Below are positions 22,417 to 29,757 of a stretch of DNA of 64,000 bases, one piece after another (position 1 is the first letter of the stretch; every line of letters begins with the position of its first letter). A program made the position numbers and the translations under genes. The notes beneath the pieces were generated by a model. That model had not been told where the DNA came from. It worked only from the letters and a program-made list of their open reading frames with translations, and made no database searches. The DNA is from Ramlibacter albus. Lineage in GTDB: Bacteria; Pseudomonadota; Gammaproteobacteria; Burkholderiales; Burkholderiaceae_C. The stretch lies in contig NZ_JACORU010000016.1 of assembly GCF_014297445.1 (NCBI RefSeq), positions 47,804 to 111,803 on the forward strand. Reading direction: 5' to 3'.

Positions 22417-22492
22417 GCGGGAGTAGCTCAGTTGGTAGAGCGCAACCTTGCCAAGGTTGAGGTCGCGAGTTCGAGACTCGTCTCCCGCTCCA
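22417..22492 (+). tRNA. tRNA-Gly (GCC)
   Basis: A 76-nt tRNA with encoded CCA. Acceptor GCGGGAG/CTCCCGC pairs fully, the D-arm has AGCTCAGTTGGTAGAGC, the anticodon loop TTGCCAA gives GCC (22450-22452) and the T-loop is GTTCGAGAC. It reads GGC/GGU. Confidence 0.97.
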
Positions 22493-22500
22493 AATTCTCA

Positions 22501-22526
22501 AAAGGGAAGCTCCGGCTTCCCTTTTT
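22501..22526 (+). terminator. Hairpin terminator after tRNA-Gly
   Basis: AAAGGGAAGC and GCTTCCCTTT form a perfect 10-bp stem around a TCCG tetraloop and run into TT. The tRNA-Cys gene follows 11 bp later, so it may act as a processing or partial termination signal within the cluster. Confidence 0.75.
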
Positions 22527-22537
22527 GCTAGGAACGT

Positions 22538-22611
22538 GGCGCGTTAGCAAAGCGGTTATGCAGCGGATTGCAAATCCGTTTAGATCGGTTCGACTCCGGT
22601 ACGCGCCTCCA
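22538..22611 (+). tRNA. tRNA-Cys (GCA)
   Basis: A 74-nt tRNA with encoded CCA. Acceptor GGCGCGT/ACGCGCC, anticodon loop TTGCAAA with GCA (22570-22572), T-arm TCGGTTCGACTCCGG. It reads UGC/UGU. Confidence 0.96.
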
Positions 22612-22619
22612 CAACGCAG

Positions 22620-22649
22620 CAGCCCCCTCGGTGGGGCTGTTTGTTTTTT
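22620..22649 (+). terminator. Rho-independent terminator after tRNA-Cys
   Basis: CAGCCCC (22620-22626) pairs with GGGGCTG (22633-22639), followed by TTTGTTTTTT. A classical terminator, so tRNA-Leu(UAA) downstream may be transcribed separately or by read-through. Confidence 0.85.
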
Positions 22650-22670
22650 ATGCCTTACATTGGGGCTTGG

Positions 22671-22763
22671 GCCTCGGTGGTGAAATCGGTAGACACAGCG
22701 GACTTAAAATCCGCCGCTCAGCTGAAAGGCGGCGTCCCGGTTCGATTCCGGGCCGAGGCACCA
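22671..22763 (+). tRNA. tRNA-Leu (UAA)
   Basis: A 93-nt class II tRNA with encoded CCA. Acceptor GCCTCGG/CCGAGGC is fully paired; the anticodon loop CTTAAAA gives UAA (22705-22707). The long variable arm (GCTCAGCTGAAAGGCGGC region) is typical of leucine. It reads UUA/UUG, the rare leucine codons in this GC-rich genome. Confidence 0.96.
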
Positions 22764-22778
22764 GAGGCGGGGAAAGCC

Positions 22779-23405
22779 ATGGCGAATTACGACAACGCTC
22801 CTTTCGAGATCCACGTGCACGGCGACGTGCCGCTGCGCGCCGACGTCACCTACGAGCAACTGCAGGAGGCGCTCAAGCCCCTGTGGAAATACGCGGGCGC
22901 GAAGTCGCTGGCCGACGGCGCCGAGAGCGCGTACGAAGAAGAACCCGGCATCAAGTTCGACGCGCACGAGCACATGCTCCAGATGTGCTGGACGGTCGGT
23001 GGCGACATGGACTTTCGCCAGTCGCTCGACGAGATGTGCATGAGCCTCAACGAGCTCGCGGAGCAGGGCGCGGCCATCGAGGTCACGTTCTACGACGCCG
23101 ATTTCGACGAGGAGGAAGCGCCGCCCGAGGAAGAATCGCGCGACGACTTCGTGATGCTCTTCGTGGGTCCCACGCCCGCGGCCATCATGCAGGTGCAGCG
23201 TGACCTGCTGGTGGAGGACGTGATCCACATGATGGAGCGGCACTTCGATGCGTCCGAGCTCTCGGGCGTGGTGGGCGAGATCGACAAGCTGTTTTCGCAG
23301 CGCTTCGACGCGCTCGTGAGCTCGCTGGAGATCGGCAGGCCGCCGCGCGGCAGCGGCGGGTCCGGTGGCGGGCACGGCGGCCGCCGGCCTCGCCACCTCC
23401 ACTAG
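22779..23405 (+). CDS. Conserved hypothetical acidic protein
   Basis: A 208-residue soluble protein that I cannot assign to a function. It starts 15 bp after tRNA-Leu behind GAGGCGGGGAAAGCC. The first ~180 residues look like an alpha/beta domain with an acidic stretch DFDEEEAPPEEESRDD near residue 110. The C-terminus is a basic Gly-rich tail (GSGGSGGGHGGRRPRHLH) that is probably disordered. No signal peptide or membrane helix. In-frame starts further upstream lie within the tRNA and are rejected. Confidence 0.75.
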   Translation: MANYDNAPFEIHVHGDVPLRADVTYEQLQEALKPLWKYAGAKSLADGAESAYEEEPGIKFDAHEHMLQMCWTVGGDMDFRQSLDEMCMSLNELAEQGAAIEVTFYDADFDEEEAPPEEESRDDFVMLFVGPTPAAIMQVQRDLLVEDVIHMMERHFDASELSGVVGEIDKLFSQRFDALVSSLEIGRPPRGSGGSGGGHGGRRPRHLH

Positions 23406-23414
23406 CGCGCTGTC

Positions 23415-23435
23415 ATTGCGGGCTTGACCCGCAAT
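23415..23435. repeat. REP-like palindrome
   Basis: ATTGCGGG-CTTGA-CCCGCAAT is a perfect 8-bp inverted repeat in the 55-bp gap before the MFS gene, within a longer TGTCATTGCGGGCTTGACCC context. The context resembles short dispersed palindromes common in proteobacterial genomes. Copy number cannot be judged from one window. Confidence 0.5.
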
Positions 23436-23460
23436 CCATGGTCGCGTGCAATACGCCCCC

Positions 23461-24756
23461 ATGGCTCTCTTTTCCCAGGACGCGCTCAACCCCGGCGTGC
23501 GCAAGCGCGAGGTGTTCGGCTGGGCGATGTACGACTTCGCCAACTCCGGCTACACCACCGTCGTCATCACGGCCGTCTTCGCGGCGTACTTCGTGAGCGG
23601 TATCGCCCAGAAGGCGGACTGGGCAACGTTCGCGTGGACCGTCGCGCTGTCGATCTCCTACGCGATCGTGATGTTCACGATGCCCAGCATCGGCGCCTAC
23701 GCGGACCTGCGGGCGGCCAAGAAGCGGCTGCTGCTCGTGTTCACCATCGGTTGCGTGATCTCCACGGCGGCGCTCGCCCTGGCGGGGCCGGGCAGCGTGG
23801 CGTTTGCGATGCTGCTGATCGTCGTGTCCAACACCTTCTATTCGTACGGCGAGTCGCTCACCGCGGCCTTCCTGCCGGAGCTCGCGCGCACGGAGGCGCT
23901 GGGCAAGGTGAGCGGCTGGGGCTGGAGCTTCGGTTATTTCGGCGGCATGCTGGCGCTCGGCCTGTGCCTCGGCTACGTGATCTGGGCGCAGGGCCAGAAG
24001 ATCCCCGCGCACGACTTCGTGCCGGTCACGATGCTGATCACGGCCGTCCTCTACGGGCTGTGTTCCATCGCCACCTTCACGCTGATGGGCGAGCGCGCGC
24101 AGCCCAACCCGGATGCCTTGCGCGAAAGCGGCCTGAAGGCGTCGCTGCAGCAGTTGCACGGCACGTTCCAGCAGGCGCGGCGCTACAAGGATTTCATGTG
24201 GCTGATGGCGAGCGCGGTGTTCTACCAGGGCGGCATCGCGGTGGCGATCACGCTCGCGGCGATCTACGCGGAGACGGTGATCGGCTTCAAGCCGCAGGAA
24301 ACCATGGTGCTGATCTTCGTGCTGAACCTCGCGGCGGCGGGCGGTGCGTTCGCGTGGGGCTACGTGCAGGACCGCGTCGGGCACAAGCTGGCGCTGGGCG
24401 TCACGCTCGTGGGGTGGATCGTCACGTGCGTCATCGCGGCGATGTCGCAGACGAAGGGGCAGTTCTGGGTGGCCGCGACGATCGCGGGGCTTTGCATGGG
24501 CTCGTCGCAGTCTGCTGGCCGCGCACTCGCGGGTGTGTTCGCGCCGCCGAAGCAGCTGGCGGAGTTCTATGGCTTGTGGTCGTTCGCGACGCGGCTCGCG
24601 GCGATCATCGGGCCGCTGACCTACGGTGCGATCACGTGGGCCACGGGCGGCAACCAGCGGCTGGCGATCATGTCGACGGCGGGGCTGTTTGCCGTGGGGC
24701 TTGTCGTGCTGGGGAAGGTGGATGTGGAGCGCGGCCGCGAAGCCGCGCTCGCATGA
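23461..24756 (+). CDS. MFS transporter, UMF1/Atg22-like
   Basis: A 431-residue inner-membrane carrier with about 12 predicted helices. The N-terminal EVFGWAMYDFANSGYTTVVITAVFAAYF is the hallmark of the UMF1 (unknown major facilitator)/Atg22-like family. Eukaryotic relatives export amino acids from the vacuole; bacterial substrates are largely undefined. The ATG at 23461 was chosen over one 15 bp upstream because it gives the normal N-terminus; neither has a strong ribosome site. It is convergent with the beta-propeller gene with 1 bp between the stops. Confidence 0.85.
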   Translation: MALFSQDALNPGVRKREVFGWAMYDFANSGYTTVVITAVFAAYFVSGIAQKADWATFAWTVALSISYAIVMFTMPSIGAYADLRAAKKRLLLVFTIGCVISTAALALAGPGSVAFAMLLIVVSNTFYSYGESLTAAFLPELARTEALGKVSGWGWSFGYFGGMLALGLCLGYVIWAQGQKIPAHDFVPVTMLITAVLYGLCSIATFTLMGERAQPNPDALRESGLKASLQQLHGTFQQARRYKDFMWLMASAVFYQGGIAVAITLAAIYAETVIGFKPQETMVLIFVLNLAAAGGAFAWGYVQDRVGHKLALGVTLVGWIVTCVIAAMSQTKGQFWVAATIAGLCMGSSQSAGRALAGVFAPPKQLAEFYGLWSFATRLAAIIGPLTYGAITWATGGNQRLAIMSTAGLFAVGLVVLGKVDVERGREAALA

Positions 24757-24757
24757 C

Positions 24758-26785
24758 TCACTGCTCGCGGGTCGCGATGACGCGCCCACCGGTCAAGTAG
24801 TACGTCGCGTTCGACGTCTGCACCGCGCGATCTCGCGCCAGGTCGTACTGCGCGAAGAGCGTCCAGTTGCTGTTGTCGAACGTCATCGCGGGCACCATCG
24901 TGCGGTCGGTCAACGTGCCCGCATTCGTATCGACGACGAACCGCGCGAGGCCCTGGTCGTACGTTGCACGCGGCACGGTCCCGGTCGACGTCCCCACGCG
25001 CACCGGCAGCGCGACGCGGACCGTCGAACCCTGCGTGAGCAGGTTGATCCCGTGCCGCGAGAAGTCCAGCGCGCTTGCGCTGCCACGGCCGCCGAGCGAG
25101 CGGCTGGCCAGCATGCGCGGAGACGCGGGGTTGGCGACATCGAACAGCGCGACCTTCACGCCTTGCACCAGGCCCGCATCGGTCGCGTCCTTGCCCACGC
25201 CCAGCAGCTTGCCGTTCGCAAGCGGGAACAGGTAGTCGGTGTAGCCGGGCACGGTGAGCTCGCCCAGCGGCTTCGGGTCCGCGGGATTGGAGAGGTCCAG
25301 CACGTAGAGCGGGTCGACGACGCGGAACGTGACGACGTACGCGCGGTCCCCCGCGAACTGCACGCCATACACCTGCTCGCCCGCGCGGCCGATGGGGGCA
25401 GGGCGCGCGGCGCTGGGCAGCGTGCCCACGACGTTGAGCTTGCGCTGCGCGCTGTCCTCGCGCAGAACCGTCAGCGTGGCCGGCGACGACGTGCGCGACT
25501 GGCCGGTGAACGTCAGCACACGCAAGTCGCCGTTGTGTTCGCTCATGCGGTAGGCGATCTTCTCCGGGTCCCAGCCGGGCGTGCCTGCCACCTCGCCGGT
25601 GCCGCGGTAGTCGATCGAGAGGCCACTCAGCGAGAACTTGTGGATGTCGGTCGTCACCTGCTGCGGCAGGATTGCCGCCGTGGTGAGCGTCGCGATCCAC
25701 ACCTGCCGCGAGCTGGGCACGTAGACGGCGTTGGGCGACATGTAGAGGCCCGCCGCATCGCCCACGTAGCAGCGGCTGCGGCGCTCGAGGTTCCCGGTGG
25801 ACAGGTCGATGGCGGTGATCGTGGTCAGCTGCAAGCCGAGGGATGCATTGCCGGCCTGCAGCAGGCAGTCGCCTTCGGTGACCAGCGGCTGCGCGACCGC
25901 GCCATCGACGCGGATGTTCGGCAGAAGCTGCGACGCCGTGAGCGTGGACAACCGGCTCTCCACCTGGATCACCGGCGTGCCCGGCGGGATGTCGTAGCGC
26001 GAGAGGTCCGGCCGCCACGTGCTGGCGACGTACAGCACGTTGCCGATCATGCGCGTGGCCACGAGCCGGCCGTCGATCGAGACACGGTGCTGCTGCTGCG
26101 GCGTGCCGCTCGCCACGTCGAAGACGTCGAGCGCGATCTCCTGCGTCGGCAATGCGATCAGGGACGTGGCGGTCGCCGGCTGGATGTCGCCGTAGCCGGC
26201 GCGCTGGCTGATTACGGTCACGCGGTTCGCCGCGGCCGAGTGGTAGAGGCCGGTGGGGTTGAACGCCGGGCTCAATGTCACGGCGCGGGCGTCGCCGAGC
26301 GTGCCGTCGGCCAGGATGCGCGATGCCGCGAAGCGGGCGGGCGAAGTCGTCGTGGTGCCGGTGGGGTACGACGCGTGCACGGCGTAGACGTAGCTGCCGT
26401 CGGTCTTGACCAGGTCGTCTTCATCGACGCCCGGCTCCTGCAAGGTGGTGTTCGCGATGACCGAGCCTGCCGTGGTCGCGAGTACGGTGGTCGGCACGCT
26501 GATGGTCGCGATACCGCCGGCGACGGCGTCGCGTCCGTCGACACCCGCAAGCCCCTGCGCGGCGCGCTGCGCGATCCGGTTCCTGAAGTACGTCACCAGG
26601 TCCCCGGCCTGCGCCGTCTGCAGCGCCGCCTGCGCGAGCGGCGTCTGGGGCGTCTGCGGGTTGCCGGGTGCCGCCGGCGCGTCGACGACGGCGGTGCCGC
26701 CGCCGCCCCCGCCACACGAAGCGAGGAAAGCCGCGAAGGACAGGGAGGCGATGTGGCTGCGAAGTCGGGGTAAGGTGGTGTTCAT
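24758..26785 (-). CDS. Secreted beta-propeller domain lipoprotein
   Basis: A 675-residue exported protein. Its signal peptide ends SFAAFLASC, a probable lipobox, followed by a Gly/Pro-rich linker. The signature VDEDDLVKTDGSYVYAV (about residue 120) matches the beta-propeller family (Pfam Beta_propel type) found in archaea and scattered bacteria, whose members carry GVDEADIVKTDG. The rest is strand-rich with propeller-like repeats such as VDPLYVLDLSNPADPKPLGELTVPGYTDYLFPL. The function of this family is unknown; a surface scaffold or metal-dependent enzyme is possible. The ATG at 26785 has no ribosome site, and a -10 lies 7 nt upstream, so the message may be leaderless. Confidence 0.85.
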   Translation of the reverse strand: MNTTLPRLRSHIASLSFAAFLASCGGGGGGTAVVDAPAAPGNPQTPQTPLAQAALQTAQAGDLVTYFRNRIAQRAAQGLAGVDGRDAVAGGIATISVPTTVLATTAGSVIANTTLQEPGVDEDDLVKTDGSYVYAVHASYPTGTTTTSPARFAASRILADGTLGDARAVTLSPAFNPTGLYHSAAANRVTVISQRAGYGDIQPATATSLIALPTQEIALDVFDVASGTPQQQHRVSIDGRLVATRMIGNVLYVASTWRPDLSRYDIPPGTPVIQVESRLSTLTASQLLPNIRVDGAVAQPLVTEGDCLLQAGNASLGLQLTTITAIDLSTGNLERRSRCYVGDAAGLYMSPNAVYVPSSRQVWIATLTTAAILPQQVTTDIHKFSLSGLSIDYRGTGEVAGTPGWDPEKIAYRMSEHNGDLRVLTFTGQSRTSSPATLTVLREDSAQRKLNVVGTLPSAARPAPIGRAGEQVYGVQFAGDRAYVVTFRVVDPLYVLDLSNPADPKPLGELTVPGYTDYLFPLANGKLLGVGKDATDAGLVQGVKVALFDVANPASPRMLASRSLGGRGSASALDFSRHGINLLTQGSTVRVALPVRVGTSTGTVPRATYDQGLARFVVDTNAGTLTDRTMVPAMTFDNSNWTLFAQYDLARDRAVQTSNATYYLTGGRVIATREQ

Positions 26786-26787
26786 GC

Positions 26788-26830
26788 GTGGGATAATATT
26801 CCACAAAAAGGAAGTGTGCAACAATCCCAC
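26788..26830. promoter_or_regulatory. Overlapping divergent promoter region with inverted repeats
   Basis: On the minus strand TTGCAC-N17-TATTAT ends 7 nt before the beta-propeller ATG. On the plus strand GATAAT (26792-26797) can serve the opposite gene. Both -10 boxes fall inside the near-perfect palindrome GTGGGATAATATTCCAC (26788-26804). A further TCCCAC (26825-26830) repeats the arm in inverted orientation. One regulator could control both genes. Confidence 0.5.
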
Positions 26831-26833
26831 AAA

Positions 26834-27637
26834 ATGCCCTCCCGCCCCGCGATCGTCCTGGCCGCCGTGCTGCGCGCTTTCAAGCCGCTCGCGCGGCTGC
26901 TGCTGCGCCATGGCGTGGCGTACCCGGCGTTCGCGGCCGCGCTGAAGCAGGTCTTTCTCGAGGCGGCGGTGGAGGAGCTGCAGCGCGCCGGCAAGAAGCA
27001 GACCGACAGCGCGATCAGCCTGCTGTCCGGCGTGCACCGGCGTGACGTGCGCAACCTCGGCCGCCTCGACAGCGAACGCATCGCGGTCGAAGCCCCGATG
27101 AACATGGCCAGCCAGGTCATGAGCCGCTGGCTCACCGACCCCACGTACCTCGATGACGACGGCCAGCCGCTGGCGCTGGACCGCGCGGGCTTCGACGCGC
27201 TCGTCACCGCCATCAGCAGCGACGTGCGTCCGCGAGCCGTGCTCGACGAACTCACGCGGCTGGCCATGGCGGAAGAGGGCGATGACGGCGTGCGGCTGCT
27301 CGCCCCCGGCTTCGTGCCACGCCAGGGCTTCCCGGAGATGGCCGCGCTGCTGGGCGACAACATCCACGACCACGCCGCGGCGGCCGGGGCCAACATCGAG
27401 GGCGAGGGCAATTACCTCGAGCAGGCGATCTTCGCGGGCGAGCTCAGTGCCGACTCGGTGAAGCAGCTCCACACCGTCTCCGCCAAGGCGTGGCGGCAGG
27501 CCTTCAAGACCGTGATGCGCGAGGCGCAGGCACGGTTCGACCACGACCGGCAGAATGCGAGCCCTGCCGAACGCATCCACCGCGCGCGCTTCGGCGCGTA
27601 CTTCTACGCTTGCGACGACCATGAACGACCTTCTTGA
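26834..27637 (+). CDS. Conserved hypothetical protein, divergent from the beta-propeller gene
   Basis: A 267-residue cytoplasmic protein that I cannot name with certainty. It resembles a proteobacterial family of unknown function with an N-terminal helical region (LARLLLRHGVAYPAFAAALKQVFLEAA) that looks like a winged-helix/HTH, and a segment KKQTDSAISLLSGVHRRDV that recalls a DNA-recognition stretch. A C-terminal part about 100 residues long ends YFYACDD. It may be a transcription factor. A GTG at 26816 is an alternative start; a Shine–Dalgarno-like AAGGAAG lies too close to the GTG and rather far from the ATG. The 3' end overlaps the next gene by 17 bp. Confidence 0.75.
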   Translation: MPSRPAIVLAAVLRAFKPLARLLLRHGVAYPAFAAALKQVFLEAAVEELQRAGKKQTDSAISLLSGVHRRDVRNLGRLDSERIAVEAPMNMASQVMSRWLTDPTYLDDDGQPLALDRAGFDALVTAISSDVRPRAVLDELTRLAMAEEGDDGVRLLAPGFVPRQGFPEMAALLGDNIHDHAAAAGANIEGEGNYLEQAIFAGELSADSVKQLHTVSAKAWRQAFKTVMREAQARFDHDRQNASPAERIHRARFGAYFYACDDHERPS

Positions 27638-28103
27638 GCGATTCCTCCGGGCCGGCCTGCTGGCCGTGTCCCTCGTGCTGGCCGCCTGCGGGCCGGGCAG
27701 CGGCGGCACCGGCACCGGGCCGATCGCGACGCAGTTCTTCAGCGCCACATCCACGGTCACCGGCCCGGCGGGCGGCATCGTGGGCGGGGCCGTCGGCGCC
27801 AGTGCGCGCGTCGACCTGCAGTTGCAGAACACGTCGGTGGAGCTGACGACCGATTGCGGCCGCTTCGTGTTCACCGGTGAGTGGTCCGCCAATGCAGGTT
27901 CCACCGTGGTCCTGCCCGGCCGCTTCGAGCGCACGAACAGCAGCACTGTGGCGAGCCTGCGGCTGCAGTTCAGCGACGGGCTGTCGGACAGCCGTGCGGT
28001 GACGGTGACGCTGCTCGACGCGTCGGGGAACGTGCTGCTCGGGCCGGTGACGCTGAACCGCGCGGATACGCTGGCGCCGCGGCCGGCGACGGGCTGCAAT
28101 TAG
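27621..28103 (+). CDS. Small hypothetical lipoprotein
   Basis: A 160-residue exported protein. The signal peptide ends LVLAAC, a clear lipobox, followed by Gly/Ser/Thr-rich sequence. The remainder is strand-rich and polar, resembling an immunoglobulin-like beta sandwich, with two further Cys residues (TTDCGRF and TGC at the C-terminus) that could form a disulfide. The ATG lies inside the 3' end of the preceding gene, implying translational coupling. No function can be assigned. Confidence 0.75.
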   Translation: MNDLLERFLRAGLLAVSLVLAACGPGSGGTGTGPIATQFFSATSTVTGPAGGIVGGAVGASARVDLQLQNTSVELTTDCGRFVFTGEWSANAGSTVVLPGRFERTNSSTVASLRLQFSDGLSDSRAVTVTLLDASGNVLLGPVTLNRADTLAPRPATGCN

Positions 28104-28109
28104 CGCGCG

Positions 28110-28889
28110 TCAAATCCCCAGCCAGCGCGCCGCCGCTTCGCGCAGCGGCTCCATGGGCCCGCTCGTGCACAGCGCTACGCGCGCGCTGCCGCGCTCGTTG
28201 AGCAGCGACTTCGCTTCCAGCACGTGGCGCGCCTGCCGCGCCACGGGCTCGCCCGTCTCCACCAGCCGCACGTGCGGCCCGAGCAGGCCCTCGAAGTGCG
28301 ACGCGGCAAACGGGTAGTGCGTGCAGCCGAGCACCAGCGTGTCGATCTGCCCCGGCAGATGGCCGAATTCGCCGGCCCCTTCGACGTACAGCCGGCACAG
28401 GTTGGCGACCTCGTCTTCGTTGAAGCTTTCGATGGCCAGCGCGAGCCCGTCGCATGGCACGAGCACGAAGTCGGCCTGCCCACGCAGCGAGTCGTGCAGC
28501 GCATGGAACTTGGCGCTGGCGAGCGTGCCGCGCGTGGCGAACACGGCGACGCGGCCGGTGCGGGTGAGGGCGGCAGCCGGCTTGAGAGCCGGCTCCACGC
28601 CGACGGTGGGGATGCGGTCGTGCTCGGCACGGATGAGGTGGACTGCCGCTGCGGTGGCGGTGTTGCACGCCACCACGAGTGCCTTGATGCGGTGCTCGTC
28701 GAGCAGCAATTTCGCGATCGCGCGCGAGCGCTCGGCCACGTACTCGTCGCCCCGCTCGCCGTACGGCGCATGCGCCGCGTCCGAGAAATAGACGAAGTCT
28801 TCCTGCGGCAGCTCGGCGCGCAGCGCCCTGAGGATGCTCAGGCCGCCGACGCCGCTGTCGAACACACCGATGGGCTTGCGCCGCTCCAT
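28110..28889 (-). CDS. murI: Glutamate racemase
   Basis: A 259-residue cofactor-independent racemase supplying D-glutamate for peptidoglycan. It carries FDSGVGGLSIL at the N-terminus, the first catalytic Cys in VVACNTATAAAV (near residue 75) and the second in LVLGCTHYPFA (near 190). Length is normal. It is convergent with the lipoprotein gene and lies just downstream of the methyltransferase gene on the same strand (7 bp). Confidence 0.96.
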   Translation of the reverse strand: MERRKPIGVFDSGVGGLSILRALRAELPQEDFVYFSDAAHAPYGERGDEYVAERSRAIAKLLLDEHRIKALVVACNTATAAAVHLIRAEHDRIPTVGVEPALKPAAALTRTGRVAVFATRGTLASAKFHALHDSLRGQADFVLVPCDGLALAIESFNEDEVANLCRLYVEGAGEFGHLPGQIDTLVLGCTHYPFAASHFEGLLGPHVRLVETGEPVARQARHVLEAKSLLNERGSARVALCTSGPMEPLREAAARWLGI

Positions 28890-28896
28890 CGCACGA

Positions 28897-29700
28897 TTAT
28901 CGCCGTGGCTTCAAGCTCAGGCGGAAGCCGTACTGGATGGCGTTGAGCCGCGCCCACTCTTCGGCGCTGGCGACGTTGAAGACCAGCTTGCCCATGGCCA
29001 CAGGCGTCGGGAAGCTGGTGAGCTCGATGTTGCGGGTGTAGCTGGTCACCCAGTTCTCGTCGACGTCGAAGCCCGTCTCCTCGAACATCGCCACCATGCC
29101 GGTGAAGGTGAAGAAGCGCACGTGCGTCACGTCGAGGATGCCGATCGGCCCGTACGGGAACGCGCCTTCGGCCAGCCCCTGCAGCACCGAGTAGTGGCCG
29201 ATGTTGGGCATGCTGACGATCACCTGCGCATCGTCGGGCAGGTTGGCCGCGAGGAACTGCAGCTCGGCCCAGGGGTTGTACATGTGCTCCAGCACGTCCA
29301 GCATCAGCACCGTGTCCACGGTGCGCACGAGCGCGAGGTCGGCTTCGCCCCACTGGTCGCGCGGGGCCGCGGTGACGTGGTCCAGCCGCGTAGCGGCCAT
29401 GCGTGCCGAGTCGGGGTTGATCTCGCAGCCCCACACCCACAGGCCCGGGATGGACCCCTTCAGGCCGGAGCCGACTGCGCCGCTGGAGCAGCCGATGTCC
29501 AGCAGGCGGCGGGGCACGTGGTCGAACATCTGCTCGACGAAGGGGCGCTCGATGTCCCCGTAGTGCTGGTGCTGCATGCCCGTCTGCGTGCCGAGCGTGT
29601 GCCACGCGGGCGCCTCGGCGCTCGCCGGTGCGGGGACCGGCGGCGCTTCGTCACGCCGGGGCCGGGCGACGGAGCGCAGCGCGTTCATCAACAGCGACAT
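28897..29700 (-). CDS. Class I SAM-dependent methyltransferase
   Basis: A 267-residue methyltransferase. The SAM-binding glycine motif is LLDIGCSSGAVG (near residue 68), the acidic motif II CEINPDSARMA, and motif IV TVLMLDVLEHMYNPWAEL. The sequence resembles the methyltransferases attached to glycan- or O-antigen-modifying loci (Methyltransf_23 type). The first 40 residues are Pro/Ala-rich and probably disordered. It may be co-transcribed with murI. No acceptor can be assigned. Confidence 0.85.
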   Translation of the reverse strand: MSLLMNALRSVARPRRDEAPPVPAPASAEAPAWHTLGTQTGMQHQHYGDIERPFVEQMFDHVPRRLLDIGCSSGAVGSGLKGSIPGLWVWGCEINPDSARMAATRLDHVTAAPRDQWGEADLALVRTVDTVLMLDVLEHMYNPWAELQFLAANLPDDAQVIVSMPNIGHYSVLQGLAEGAFPYGPIGILDVTHVRFFTFTGMVAMFEETGFDVDENWVTSYTRNIELTSFPTPVAMGKLVFNVASAEEWARLNAIQYGFRLSLKPRR

Positions 29701-29757
29701 CCAGGTACCTCACTACAACTGCTTCCTGCAGTGTAGGCGGGAACCCGGCCGCTGTCG

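Noticed and set aside
26786..28099. Upstream extension of the beta-propeller frame to 1113 codons
   Set aside because: It would run through two plus-strand genes and the divergent promoter; the signal peptide at 26785 marks the true start.
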